Positions 1 to 8,295 of a stretch of DNA of 64,000 bases are shown one piece after another; positions within the stretch are counted from its first letter, which is position 1, and each line of letters starts with the position of its first letter. The translations under genes were made by a program, and so were the position numbers. The DNA is from CASFRF01 sp031549345 (lineage in GTDB: Bacteria; Verrucomicrobiota; Lentisphaeria; Victivallales; Victivallaceae). The DNA is taken from assembly GCA_031549345.1 (NCBI GenBank), contig JAVBPY010000010.1:156128-220127 (forward strand), in the 5' to 3' direction. The notes beneath the pieces were generated by a model. The model searched no databases, was not told the DNA's origin, and was given only the letters and a program-made list of their open reading frames with translations.

Positions 1-99
1 CAGCGCCGCGCCCAGTCCCCCGGGACCGATGCCCGCGACCAATACGTCCACTTCCTTATAGACCGGAATGCTCCGGGACGGTTCTGTATACGTTTTCAT
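1..99 (-). CDS. FAD-dependent oxidoreductase, N-terminal fragment (cut by window edge)
   Basis: Only the first 33 codons lie in the window; the gene continues beyond base 1. The reading frame starts at an ATG preceded by a strong AAGGAGG-type ribosome binding site. It reaches a GxGxxG dinucleotide-binding motif (VAGIGPGGLGAAL) at residues 21-33, the usual N-terminal Rossmann fold of FAD-dependent oxidoreductases. The substrate cannot be told from this piece. It is divergent from the AraC-type regulator at 203, which makes that regulator a plausible controller of it. The family call rests on the motif alone. Confidence 0.6.
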   Translation of the reverse strand, partial: MKTYTEPSRSIPVYKEVDVLVAGIGPGGLGAAL

Positions 100-202
100 G
101 GTAAGAAACCTCCTTTGAGATTGGTTAGTTTCTTTTAAAATATCATATTTTTCGTTGTAAACCTTGAATAATAGCACAATATAGCTTAAATTATCTCAGA
201 TC

Positions 203-964
203 ATGAAATTAGCTACACTACTTCGCGAACTGGAACGCCGCGCCTCCTGCTCGATCAGCCTGGAGGCGCTTCACCCCGCCTTCGTCCGGGCCGCGTCGCT
301 GGCGCTCCCGCCCGATCAGTATGTCCACCACGCCGCATTCTGCCGCACACGGAAACTCGGCGAAAATTCGCAGGAGTGCATCCGCAACAAACGGCGGAGC
401 CTGGAGATCGCCGCCCTCGGGCGCGCGTTCCGTGGGCACTGCCCGCACGGGATCGAAGAGCTTGCGCAGCCCGTCATGCTTTCCGGGCGCCTCGCGGCGG
501 TCCTCTATTTCGGCGCCGCCTCCCCCGAAAAGACATTGGGAAACAATACGGGGCGCTATGCCAGGTTCGCCGCCGAATTCATCCGGTTGGAGCTGGAAAT
601 TTTTCTCGCCGAACACCCGGAGCGGCCGGGACGCGGCGAAGCCTTTTATCTGGAACAATGCCAGGCGTACATTGACCGGCAGTACACGGAAAATATCGGC
701 CTCGCCGACCTGGCGCAACGGCTGAACACCAACGCCAATTATCTTGGCGGACTCCTGAAACGCGCCCGGGGCGCCACCTTCCGCGAGCTCCTGACGGAGC
801 GGAGGATGGCGGAGGCCCGCATCCTCCTGCGGCTGCACCGCCACCTGACGATCCGGGAAATCGCATTCCGCTGCGGATTTTCCGACAGCAACTATTTTTC
901 CACCGTCTTCAAACGCTCCTGCGGGGAATCTCCCGCAGCGTTCCGAACCGGCAGCACGCGGTAA
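203..964 (+). CDS. AraC-family transcriptional regulator with PocR-like sensor domain
   Basis: A 253-residue cytoplasmic regulator. The N-terminal half (about residues 12-125, with Cys-containing segments CRTRK and CPHGIEELAQPV) resembles the PocR-type ligand-sensing domain. The C-terminal 100 residues form a double helix-turn-helix of the AraC/XylS type, with the characteristic IREIAFRCGFSDSNYFSTVFK second helix-turn-helix. It probably senses a small metabolite and controls the divergent FAD oxidoreductase gene, whose start lies 103 bp away. No convincing Shine-Dalgarno precedes the ATG. The 3' end overlaps the opposite-strand glycosyltransferase-like gene by 73 bp. The family assignment is firm; ligand and targets are inference. 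Confidence 0.85.
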   Translation: MKLATLLRELERRASCSISLEALHPAFVRAASLALPPDQYVHHAAFCRTRKLGENSQECIRNKRRSLEIAALGRAFRGHCPHGIEELAQPVMLSGRLAAVLYFGAASPEKTLGNNTGRYARFAAEFIRLELEIFLAEHPERPGRGEAFYLEQCQAYIDRQYTENIGLADLAQRLNTNANYLGGLLKRARGATFRELLTERRMAEARILLRLHRHLTIREIAFRCGFSDSNYFSTVFKRSCGESPAAFRTGSTR

Positions 965-2529
965 AAAACACCCGGACCGCGCATCAGTTCGCGCCAAAGT
1001 TCCTCCTCCCCTTCACCGGCACGTACCGCAAGAAAAACATACCGCATCTCTCCGGCGGGCGTGCGAAGCGTTTGCGCGAACATGCCATTCAGTAGAATCC
1101 AGCCTTTTTTTGCGTTCACAAGCTCACGACGCCGCTGAACTGCCTGCTCCGATGCGCCGGGCGGCAAAAGAAACACCAGCACGTCGCCCGGCTTCGGCGG
1201 CTCCTGCAACGCAAAGAGGGCATAAATTTTCCCCGGCATCGTATCAAGTAAAACGGACTGCGTTTCGCCGGATACCTCCAACGTCGTTTCGCTCTGCGCT
1301 TCATTAATGCCGTTGAGGCCGTTCGTACGAACATATCCCCCCTGAAGAAGGAGACGTTCCCGCGGCGCAATGGAATTCCGCTGCCACTGGTCCGCAAGAA
1401 CATCATCTCCGTTGTTCCAGAGGATCGGAAGACCGTTTGAACCACTGTAAACAACCAATGTCTCCGGCGGAAACGTCCTGGTCGCATCGAAAACCCGCGT
1501 CCAATGGGGACCGGTCCAGGCCGGAAGCATCAGGCAATATCCTCCGACAATCAGAGGCGCGAGCAGGACGCCGCCGCGCCGCCAACGCGCGGCCAACCCG
1601 GCCAATCCCAGCGAAAGGGGAATAACGACCGGCAAGTACACCCGCGCTTCGCCCGCGCGGCTCAGGAGGGCGGCGGCCAGGGGGAAAACAACCAAAAGGC
1701 ATGCGCACCAGCCCACACGCCGGCGTTTCAGGAAAAAAAATCCCGCAAACGAAAGGGGCAGCAAGGGCCACCACCACAATTCGCGCAAGCGCGACACAAA
1801 AAATTCCCCGAATGCCGAGGCCGAGGCAATCGGAATACCGAACGTTTCCCGCCCCGCATTGAATTTGGCGTAGTTCAATCCAAAGTAGCCCAAGGCGAAA
1901 AGTCCGAGTACCGCGTACGACGTGAAAAGTTTTTTATTCCGCCGGCGCGGAATATAATGGAACAACCCGAGGGGGATAAGATACAAAAGCGAGGTGGGGA
2001 GCGAAAGAATCGCCAGAATCCCCGCCAGCGGAATTCCCCACATCCCCCATTTTTTTCCCCGGCTGAACGAAATTTGCGCCCATGCGAAAAGGAGGAGAAA
2101 GAACAACTGGTATTCGTACCCGCGCGCGCACTGCGCATACTGCGCCGCCGACACGGAAAACGCAAGGGCAAACATACCCCACAACGCGACCCGGATACTC
2201 CGCGTTGCATACAACGCCACAAGACCGATAAGGGGCAAAGTAAGGATTCCCGCCAGCGCTACGGGGAGGCGCATCACCAAAGGAACCGGTCCCGCAAACA
2301 GGGTCGTGATTTTGACCATCAAAGAATTGAACGGGTGGTTGTTCGGCGTGGCAAGGTCGGTAAAAATAACCGAAAGCGGTTGCGTGGAATAAAATGTATA
2401 CGTCCAGATTTCGTCGTAATCCAAGGGATCGGAAAGATGCGAAATCCGCAGAAGCGCCCCCAGGAAAAGAATCCCGAGAACGCACAGGCGAAGGCGGCCC
2501 CGCCGCTCCGGCGTCGGGGCAACTTTCAT
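892..2529 (-). CDS. GT39/PMT-like polytopic membrane glycosyltransferase
   Basis: A 545-residue integral membrane protein with about ten hydrophobic segments and a large hydrophilic C-terminal part. The first loop after transmembrane segment 1 carries LDYDEIWTY, the acidic Asp-Glu pair of ArnT/dolichyl-phosphate-mannose mannosyltransferase-like GT-C enzymes, followed by the NNHPF segment typical of that superfamily. Members move a sugar from a lipid-linked donor on the periplasmic face. The acceptor is unknown here. Its ATG overlaps the nrdG stop by 4 bp, so it is translationally coupled to the anaerobic ribonucleotide reductase genes, although no functional link is obvious. The last 73 bp are antisense to the araC-type gene. 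Confidence 0.75.
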   Translation of the reverse strand: MKVAPTPERRGRLRLCVLGILFLGALLRISHLSDPLDYDEIWTYTFYSTQPLSVIFTDLATPNNHPFNSLMVKITTLFAGPVPLVMRLPVALAGILTLPLIGLVALYATRSIRVALWGMFALAFSVSAAQYAQCARGYEYQLFFLLLFAWAQISFSRGKKWGMWGIPLAGILAILSLPTSLLYLIPLGLFHYIPRRRNKKLFTSYAVLGLFALGYFGLNYAKFNAGRETFGIPIASASAFGEFFVSRLRELWWWPLLPLSFAGFFFLKRRRVGWCACLLVVFPLAAALLSRAGEARVYLPVVIPLSLGLAGLAARWRRGGVLLAPLIVGGYCLMLPAWTGPHWTRVFDATRTFPPETLVVYSGSNGLPILWNNGDDVLADQWQRNSIAPRERLLLQGGYVRTNGLNGINEAQSETTLEVSGETQSVLLDTMPGKIYALFALQEPPKPGDVLVFLLPPGASEQAVQRRRELVNAKKGWILLNGMFAQTLRTPAGEMRYVFLAVRAGEGEEELWRELMRGPGVFYRVLPVRNAAGDSPQERLKTVEK

Positions 2530-3254
2530 AACACTTCCCCGGAAAGGCCCCGCACGCGCACGGGGAAATCAAACATTTCCGTCAAATGCCGCGCGAGGGC
2601 GAGCAATTCGGAATCGGTGTACGTCGTTTCCGCGCGGAGGTCGTCGTCGAGGATTTCCACCGGATTGAACTGTTGGAGCATCCAGGCGCGAGCACCGCAC
2701 GAGGCAAGTTCGCGCCCCATTGCTTCAAGCGTTTCCTTTGAATGCAGTGTGCGGTGCACCGTCGTCCGCACATCCAGTGCAATCTCCGGGTGCGCAACAG
2801 CCAAACAAAACGAGCGCAAAACACGCTCCGCGACATCCGGCATATCTGTGTTCGTTACATCCTGGTACATGGAGGATGCGGTTTTGAAGTCGATGCCGAG
2901 GGCATCCGGCGGAGCCTCCGCCAACAACGCCTCCAATCGCTCCGGAAATGTGCCGTTGGTATCGAGCTTGACCAAATACCCGAGCCGATGCGCCTCCCGG
3001 ATGAACGCGGCAAGATCCGGCTGGAGCATCGGCTCGCCGCCGGAAATTACGAGACCTTCGATCAATCCGCGCCGCTTTTTCAGGAAATGCGCCAACTCCG
3101 CGTCGCGAAAACGCGGCTGGCTTTCCGGATCGAGCACCAGACAGGGATTGTGGCAGAAGCCGCAACGCAAATTGCAGCCGCCGGTAAAAAACACCGCCGC
3201 AATTTTGCCCGGGTAATCAATCAGGCTGAATTTTTGAACTCCACGAATATCCAT
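2526..3254 (-). CDS. nrdG: Anaerobic ribonucleoside-triphosphate reductase activating protein (radical SAM)
   Basis: A radical SAM activase that uses S-adenosylmethionine to install the glycyl radical on class III ribonucleotide reductase. The CxxxCxxC iron-sulfur motif is visible as GGCNLRCGFCHNP near residue 30, followed by the GGEP motif (VISGGEPML). I prefer the ATG at 3254 (242 residues, protein starting MDIRGVQKFS), which has a GGAGG 14 bases upstream; an in-frame TTG 21 bases further out is the alternative. It lies downstream of the nrdD genes and overlaps the next gene by ATGA. The LxDYPGK start is typical of the longer NrdG variants of anaerobes. Confidence 0.92.
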   Translation of the reverse strand: MDIRGVQKFSLIDYPGKIAAVFFTGGCNLRCGFCHNPCLVLDPESQPRFRDAELAHFLKKRRGLIEGLVISGGEPMLQPDLAAFIREAHRLGYLVKLDTNGTFPERLEALLAEAPPDALGIDFKTASSMYQDVTNTDMPDVAERVLRSFCLAVAHPEIALDVRTTVHRTLHSKETLEAMGRELASCGARAWMLQQFNPVEILDDDLRAETTYTDSELLALARHLTEMFDFPVRVRGLSGEVL

Positions 3255-3290
3255 AGTATTGAAAGGCGCCTCCAATAATTGGCCTGCAAC

Positions 3291-3324
3291 AAAAAGGCGA
3301 AAGAACCGCCGTTCTTTCGCCTTT
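3291..3324 (-). terminator. Hairpin between the glycyl-radical gene and nrdG
   Basis: A perfect 14-bp inverted repeat (AAAGGCGAAAGAAC at 3293-3306 and its complement at 3311-3324) with a 4-base loop. On the minus strand it is followed by a T-rich run, so it may act as a partial terminator or mRNA-stabilising stem, reducing nrdG expression relative to nrdD. It sits within the nrd operon, 9 bp after the stop of the 49-residue gene. Confidence 0.6.
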
Positions 3325-3332
3325 GCCCGAAA

Positions 3333-3482
3333 TTACTTGCTTTCCGAGGACGCGGTGCTTTCCACCACGAACTTCTTCCGGTCGCGGAATTCTTCCTTCT
3401 TGCCCTTGTTCCAGTTGGAAACCGGGCGGAAATAGCCGCAGACACGCGAGTAAACTTCAGTCTTTTCTCCACATTTCGCCAT
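3333..3482 (-). CDS. Stand-alone glycyl-radical domain of class III ribonucleotide reductase (NrdD small subunit)
   Basis: A 49-residue protein starting MAKCGEKTEVYSRVCGYFRP. The segment YSRVCGYFRPVSNWNKGKKEEF matches the glycyl-radical loop that normally forms the extreme C-terminus of NrdD; Gly16 would carry the radical. The large NrdD gene immediately upstream ends just before this segment, so the enzyme appears to be encoded as two polypeptides. The spacer is 20 bp and the two frames differ. The gene has its own AAGGGA ribosome binding site about 8 bases before the ATG, so it is probably translated independently, not fused by frameshifting. Cys4 may complete a metal site with cysteines of the large subunit. 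Short separate NrdD-tail genes exist in some other anaerobes as far as I recall. Confidence 0.85.
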   Translation of the reverse strand: MAKCGEKTEVYSRVCGYFRPVSNWNKGKKEEFRDRKKFVVESTASSESK

Positions 3483-3502
3483 GATGCAATCCCTTTCTTT
3501 AA

Positions 3503-5485
3503 TTAATTGTTATTCTTTTCAAGCGGACACGCGTGATGTTCGCCGCGGACATAGCCGTGTACGGGACAAATGCTGAACGACGGGGTCAGCGTAAAATAGG
3601 GCAACCGGTAATTCGTGGCGATCCGCTTGACCAACGACGCGACAAGCTCCGGATCGTCGATTCGTTCGCCGACGAACGCGTGAAAAACGGTTCCTCCGGT
3701 GTACTGCGCCTGAAGCTCCGCCTGAAGATCCAACGCCTCGAAAAGATCCTCCGTGTACCCCACGGGGAGCTGGGTCGAGTTCGTATAATACGGATCGGTA
3801 TCCCCCGCGCAGATAATTTCCGGAAAACGCTTCCGGTCCAGCCGCGCCAAGCGGAAACTGGTTCCTTCCGCCGGGGTCGCTTCCAAGTTGTAGATGTGCC
3901 CGGTTTTTTCCTGGACGTCCTGGATCCTGGTCTTCATAAACTCGAGGACACGGAATGCGAACTTGCGCCCCTCTTCGTCGCAGATCGACGCACCGAGAAA
4001 GTTCAAACACGCCTCGTTCATCCCGACAAGGCCGATGGTGCTGAAGTGGTGATCCATCGTCGGCAGGTACGTTTTGGAGTACGGCAAAAGATCCCCCTCC
4101 AGATGTTTCTGCACCACCTTGCGCTTGATCTCCAACGATTCAACGGCCAGGTTCATCAGATTTCCCAACCGCGCGAAAAACTCGCCTTCGTCTTTGGAAA
4201 GATACCCGAGGCGCGGCATATTGATGGTTACAACACCAATCGAACCGGTTTGTTCCCCCGCGCCGAAGAGACCGCCGGTCTTCTTCCGCAATTCGCGCAT
4301 ATCCATCTGCAACCGGCAGCACATGCTCCGCACGTCGCCGGGACTAAGGTCACTGTTGATGAAATTCTGGAAATACGGCAGACCGTATTTTCCGGTTACG
4401 CGGAACAGAAGCTTCGCGTTTTCGCTGTCCCAATTGAAATCCTTCGTAACGTTGTACGTCGGGATGGGGAAGGTGAAAATGCGCCCGTCCCGGTCGCCTT
4501 CGGACATTACCTCGAGGAACGCGCGATTGATCAAATCCATTTCCGGCTGGTAGTCGCCGTAGACCGTGTCCTGAAGCTCCCCGCCCAGGAGAACCGGGTT
4601 CTCCGCGAGATCCCGCGGCACCACCCAGTCGAACGTCAGGTTGGTAAACGGCGTCTGCCCCCAGCGACTGGCGATGTTCAAGCCGAAAACGAATTGCTGG
4701 ATGCATTGCTTGATCTGCGCATACTCCAGTTTGTCCGCCCGGACAAACGGCGCCAAGAGCGTGTCGAACGAATTGAACGCCTGGGCCCCCGCCCACTCCG
4801 TCTGAAGGGTGGAGAGAAAGTTCACAATCTGCCCGAGCGCCGTGTCGAAGTGCCGCGCGGGCCCCGCGCTGGCGCGGCCGCCGCGCCCCTGGAAACCGCG
4901 CTCAAGAAGGTCCCGGAGGCTCCATCCCGCGCAATAACCGACAATTCCGCACGAAAGGTCGTGCAGATGGAAATCGCCGCCGGAATGCGCCTCGGCAATT
5001 TCCGGAGAATAGATGTTCGCCAACGTGTAATTGGCAACGACCGCGCCGGAAACGTGATTGAGCAAGCTCGCATAGGAGTATCCGGAATTCGAGTTCTCGT
5101 TCACCCGCCAGTCTTCCTGGTCCAGGTAGTCGGAAACGAGGTCCTGCACGTTCATCATCAGGCGTTTCGCATCGCGTATCTGCCGGTGCTGCTGGCGGTG
5201 GAGAATGAACGCCTTGGCCGGTTTGACCAATCCGCGCTTGATGAACGCGTGTTCCACAAGGTCCTGCACCTGTTCGATATCCGCGACCTGGCCGTCTTCC
5301 CCGAATCCCTTTTTCAACAGCTCAGCAACCACGTCGCCGGCAATATTGCGCGCGATTTTATCGTTGGCGGTTCCCGCCGCGCGCAACGCCTTCCCGGCGG
5401 CGATCGCGATGCGGTCCTCATCGAAGTCGACGACGCGCCCGTCCCGTTTGCGGATTTTCGTGATGGAGCCTTGCTGCTGAAACAT
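3503..5485 (-). CDS. nrdD: Anaerobic ribonucleoside-triphosphate reductase, large chain lacking the glycyl-radical tail
   Basis: Class III ribonucleotide reductase, reducing NTPs to dNTPs without oxygen. An ATP-cone regulatory domain occupies roughly residues 6-95 (ITKIRKRDGRVVDFDEDRI), followed by the ten-stranded barrel with the SCGIVGYCAGWSL and SMCCRLQM cysteine motifs. The protein ends at SFSICPVHGY...HHACPLEKNNN, that is, just after the first half of the usual zinc-binding tail. The remaining cysteine and glycyl-radical segment are in the small gene 20 bp downstream. I chose the ATG at 5485 (660 residues) because GGGGAGGT lies 7 bases upstream; a TTG 27 bases earlier is open. NrdR-type boxes lie upstream. 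It forms an operon with the small radical subunit, nrdG and a GT39-like gene. Confidence 0.93.
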   Translation of the reverse strand: MFQQQGSITKIRKRDGRVVDFDEDRIAIAAGKALRAAGTANDKIARNIAGDVVAELLKKGFGEDGQVADIEQVQDLVEHAFIKRGLVKPAKAFILHRQQHRQIRDAKRLMMNVQDLVSDYLDQEDWRVNENSNSGYSYASLLNHVSGAVVANYTLANIYSPEIAEAHSGGDFHLHDLSCGIVGYCAGWSLRDLLERGFQGRGGRASAGPARHFDTALGQIVNFLSTLQTEWAGAQAFNSFDTLLAPFVRADKLEYAQIKQCIQQFVFGLNIASRWGQTPFTNLTFDWVVPRDLAENPVLLGGELQDTVYGDYQPEMDLINRAFLEVMSEGDRDGRIFTFPIPTYNVTKDFNWDSENAKLLFRVTGKYGLPYFQNFINSDLSPGDVRSMCCRLQMDMRELRKKTGGLFGAGEQTGSIGVVTINMPRLGYLSKDEGEFFARLGNLMNLAVESLEIKRKVVQKHLEGDLLPYSKTYLPTMDHHFSTIGLVGMNEACLNFLGASICDEEGRKFAFRVLEFMKTRIQDVQEKTGHIYNLEATPAEGTSFRLARLDRKRFPEIICAGDTDPYYTNSTQLPVGYTEDLFEALDLQAELQAQYTGGTVFHAFVGERIDDPELVASLVKRIATNYRLPYFTLTPSFSICPVHGYVRGEHHACPLEKNNN

Positions 5486-5536
5486 TTCCGTAACCTCCCC
5501 TTTCAAATACAATGAGAAAATAGTTTGACTTATGTT

Positions 5537-5564
5537 AGGATACCACCGAATATAGATATTTCAA
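5537..5564 (-). promoter_or_regulatory. Predicted sigma-70 promoter of nrdD
   Basis: Read on the minus strand, a TTGAAA -35 (5559-5564), a 16-base spacer and a TATCCT -10 (5537-5542), about 50 bases upstream of the nrdD ATG. The weaker of two NrdR-like boxes covers the spacer. Hexamers match consensus at 4 of 6 positions each, so this is a moderate prediction. Confidence 0.4.
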
Positions 5565-5590
5565 GTGCACCAAACCACAATATGTTGTGT
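5545..5590. promoter_or_regulatory. Pair of NrdR-type boxes upstream of nrdD
   Basis: The box at 5575-5590 (CCACAATATGTTGTGT) matches the published NrdR consensus ACACwATATnTwGTGT at all but the first base and is a CACAA/TTGTG palindrome. A degenerate second copy at 5545-5560 lies 30 bp away centre to centre, the helical spacing seen for paired NrdR boxes. NrdR is the ATP/dATP-sensing zinc-ribbon/ATP-cone repressor of ribonucleotide reductase genes; its gene is not in this window. The strong box is clear, the second is inferred from spacing. Confidence 0.7.
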
Positions 5591-5692
5591 TTTTTTGCTT
5601 TTTATTTTTTTGAGGCATATTGCATGGCAAATGTTTGCTTTTTTTTATAAAAGACGTTACAGTATGATAAACATGAAACGATGGAGGAAACC

Positions 5693-7147
5693 ATGCTTTG
5701 TATACGGGCCTTTTTTGTCATCCTCGCCGCCCTCTTGTTCTCAACCGGCGCCTTCGCCGCGGAGTGGACCGCCCCCGACGGACGGAAGTTCGACATCGGC
5801 AGCGCCCCGCAGTTCCGGAACGGCGACCGCGTCCTCTGGGCCGGGGACAGCATCACACGCTGGCACTTCTGCTATTTCCGGTACATTGAAATGTTTTACC
5901 TCACACGCTATCCGGATCGGAAAATCACATTCTTCAACGGCGGCATTTCCGGTTCCACGGCAAAATCGCTGAATGCCCGCTTCGACGTCGACGTCGAGTT
6001 CTGGAAGCCCACCGCCATCGCCGTCATGCTCGGCATGAACGACTCCTCCTACGGGCACTTCCGTACGGACAACGCGAAGATCACCCCGGAATACCGGGAT
6101 AAGACCATTGAGGCCCTTCGCAAAGATTACGTCGCGGAAATGACCCGCCTCATCGACCGCATGAAGGCCCTCCCCTCCGTGCGCGACATCACGCTCATCA
6201 CCCCCACCTTCTGGGACGAATACTCCGCCAAACCCGTGCGCGGCAGCCAGCCGAACCTTACGGGCAAGGACAACGAATTGAAAGTTTACAGCAAACTGAC
6301 GCAAGAACTCGCCCGCGAGAAAAAACTCGCCTGGGTGGACGCGGGAACGCCCATGCGCGAATATTTCCTCCAGTCCTTCGCGAAAAACCCCGCCTTCAAC
6401 ATGCTCCCGGACCGATGCCACCCCGACGAGAACTCCAACGCCATGCTCGCCCGCACCTTCCTCGCCGCGCAGGGAGTAACGCCGTACAACGCCGTCATCC
6501 GCGTGGAAAACGGTAAAATATCCGGCGAAGAGTGCACCATCAGCACAACGAACGTCTCCGCCGGGAAAATCGAATTCACGTACCTTGGAAGCGCTCTTCC
6601 GCTGGTCATTGAAGACCGCTACAAAGAACTCCTCCCCATGCTCGCCGGATTCCCCGGCGACTTCCGCGGCTCCGTCACGGTGAAGGCCGAGAAGCTCGCG
6701 CCGGGGAACTACATCCTCAGCGCCAACGGAAAACAAATCGGGAAAGCCACGGAAAAAGAGCTTGCTGCGGGCGTCAACCTCGCCGCCTTCCCCAATTTCC
6801 CGGATTCGCGCCAGTCCGCGGAAGTCGTCGCGCTGAACGCGCGGCGCATTTCGCGGTTGCTCGACACCGCCCGCCCGTACGTCGACGCGGTCGGGCGCAT
6901 CCGCGCCGCCCGCGAAATCGCCCTCCGCCAGAACAAACCCCTCCCGGACGACGACCACGAAGCCCTCAAAGAAATGCTCCGCCGCGGTCCCGTCCGCGAC
7001 GAAGAATCCCTGAAGCGCCTCTTCACCTTCGGCACCCCCGAAGCCATCGCGGCGTGGTCCAAAGAGTTCAGCGACCTCACCGACCAGCTCTACGTCCTCA
7101 ACCAGCCCAAACCCTGCCGCATCGGCATCGTTTGGGAATCGAAGTAA
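5693..7147 (+). CDS. Secreted SGNH/GDSL-type hydrolase
   Basis: A 484-residue exported protein; the first 22 residues form a Sec signal peptide ending in FAA. SGNH block I is AGDSITRW with nucleophile Ser53, block II is NGGISGST, block III is LGMNDSSYG, and the catalytic Asp-His pair is DRCH at 240-243. Members are esterases or acetylesterases and often deacetylate plant or algal polysaccharides. The C-terminal 200 residues (from about 285) are an extra region I do not recognise. The ATG at 5693 is preceded by GGAGG with 5-base spacing, which decides it over an ATG 12 bases earlier. An Fe-S aldo/keto reductase gene follows 11 bp downstream, probably as one operon. Confidence 0.85.
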   Translation: MLCIRAFFVILAALLFSTGAFAAEWTAPDGRKFDIGSAPQFRNGDRVLWAGDSITRWHFCYFRYIEMFYLTRYPDRKITFFNGGISGSTAKSLNARFDVDVEFWKPTAIAVMLGMNDSSYGHFRTDNAKITPEYRDKTIEALRKDYVAEMTRLIDRMKALPSVRDITLITPTFWDEYSAKPVRGSQPNLTGKDNELKVYSKLTQELAREKKLAWVDAGTPMREYFLQSFAKNPAFNMLPDRCHPDENSNAMLARTFLAAQGVTPYNAVIRVENGKISGEECTISTTNVSAGKIEFTYLGSALPLVIEDRYKELLPMLAGFPGDFRGSVTVKAEKLAPGNYILSANGKQIGKATEKELAAGVNLAAFPNFPDSRQSAEVVALNARRISRLLDTARPYVDAVGRIRAAREIALRQNKPLPDDDHEALKEMLRRGPVRDEESLKRLFTFGTPEAIAAWSKEFSDLTDQLYVLNQPKPCRIGIVWESK

Positions 7148-7158
7148 GGAAACAAATC

Positions 7159-8295
7159 ATGCAATACCGCGATTTCGGAAAAACCAACTGGAAAATATCG
7201 GCCCTCGGTTTCGGCGCCATGCGCCTCCCCATTCCGGATGTTCCGTTAACCGGGCCGGAGCCAGATCTTGCTCCGGCGGTGGACCTCCTCTGCCGCGCGT
7301 TCGCCGCCGGGGTCAATTACGTGGACACGGCCTATTTCTACTGCAACGGGTGGAGCGAAGTCGCCGTGGGACGCGCCCTCAAGCGGAACAATTACCGCGA
7401 CACGGTGCGCCTCTCCACAAAACTGCCCTTGGGCAACCTTAAAACCGCCGACGACTTTTGGCGCATCCTGGAAGAACAGCTCGGCAAACTCGACACGCCG
7501 TACATCGACTTCTACCACTTCCACGGCATCGGTGAGGCGGCGTTGGAGGGACCGATCAGGGAATTCAAGCTCTTCGACCTTGCCGCCAAGGCGCGCGACC
7601 AGGGATTGATCCGGCATTTGTCCTTCTCCTTCCACGACAAACCGCAGGCGATGAAACGTTTGATCGACACCGGGGAATTTTCCTCCGTCCTCTGCCAATA
7701 CAACCTCCTTGACCCGGCGAACGAGGAAATGATCGCCTACGCGGCGGAGAAAGGACTCGGCACCGTGGCCATGGGGCCGGTGGGGGGCGGGCGGCTTGCG
7801 TTTGCGGGGGGCGTTTTTGAAGACGCGCTCGGCGGGAAATTCACCACGCCGGACCTGGCTCTTCGTTTCGTCCTCAGCCATCCGAAGCTTTCCTGCGCCC
7901 TTTCCGGCATGGGGACGCCGCAGATGGTGGACGAAAACGTCCGTGTGGCCGACAGCCGTGCCCCGCTCGGCGCGGAGGAACGCGCCGCGCTCGTCCGTGT
8001 ACGTGAGCAATGCTCCGAACTGCGGAAAATGTACTGCACCGGGTGCAACTACTGCCGCCCGGCCTGTCCGGTTCATGTGCACATCCCCGCCGTGCTGGAG
8101 GCGCTCATTTTCTACCGCGTCTACGGTTTCAAGGAACATGCCCAAAATCGCTACCGGCAGATCCGCCCGCGCGAGGACAAGCAGGAATTCAACGCGTCCG
8201 CCTGCATCGAATGCGGGCGTTGCGAGGCCCAGTGTCCCCAGAAGCTTCCCATCCGGCAATACCTGGCCGAGGCGCGGAAACTTTTCAGCGAATAA
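7159..8295 (+). CDS. Aldo/keto reductase with C-terminal ferredoxin-like [4Fe-4S] domain
   Basis: A 378-residue cytoplasmic oxidoreductase. Residues 1-270 form an aldo/keto reductase barrel: GFGAMRLP near the start, the VDTAYFYCNGWSE segment with the catalytic Asp/Tyr, and STKLP with the catalytic Lys. The C-terminus carries two cysteine clusters, CTGCNYCRPACPVHVHIP and CIECGRCEAQCPQKLPI, as in the ferredoxin-fused aldo/keto reductases common in strict anaerobes. Its substrate is unknown; following an SGNH hydrolase, a sugar is a reasonable guess. The start has AAGGA 8 bases upstream. The final 11 bp overlap a convergent gene. Confidence 0.9.
   Translation: MQYRDFGKTNWKISALGFGAMRLPIPDVPLTGPEPDLAPAVDLLCRAFAAGVNYVDTAYFYCNGWSEVAVGRALKRNNYRDTVRLSTKLPLGNLKTADDFWRILEEQLGKLDTPYIDFYHFHGIGEAALEGPIREFKLFDLAAKARDQGLIRHLSFSFHDKPQAMKRLIDTGEFSSVLCQYNLLDPANEEMIAYAAEKGLGTVAMGPVGGGRLAFAGGVFEDALGGKFTTPDLALRFVLSHPKLSCALSGMGTPQMVDENVRVADSRAPLGAEERAALVRVREQCSELRKMYCTGCNYCRPACPVHVHIPAVLEALIFYRVYGFKEHAQNRYRQIRPREDKQEFNASACIECGRCEAQCPQKLPIRQYLAEARKLFSE

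Noticed and set aside
1504..3216. 570-codon plus-strand open frame opposite the GT39-like gene and nrdG
   Set aside because: Lysine/arginine/proline-rich shadow across two real genes.
3333..3505. Programmed frameshift joining nrdD and the glycyl-radical gene
   Set aside because: A stop codon is followed by 20 bases with a separate ribosome binding site and ATG; no slippery sequence is seen at the end of nrdD.
3533..5515. 660-codon plus-strand open frame opposite nrdD
   Set aside because: Shadow of NrdD, which has all the family motifs on the minus strand.
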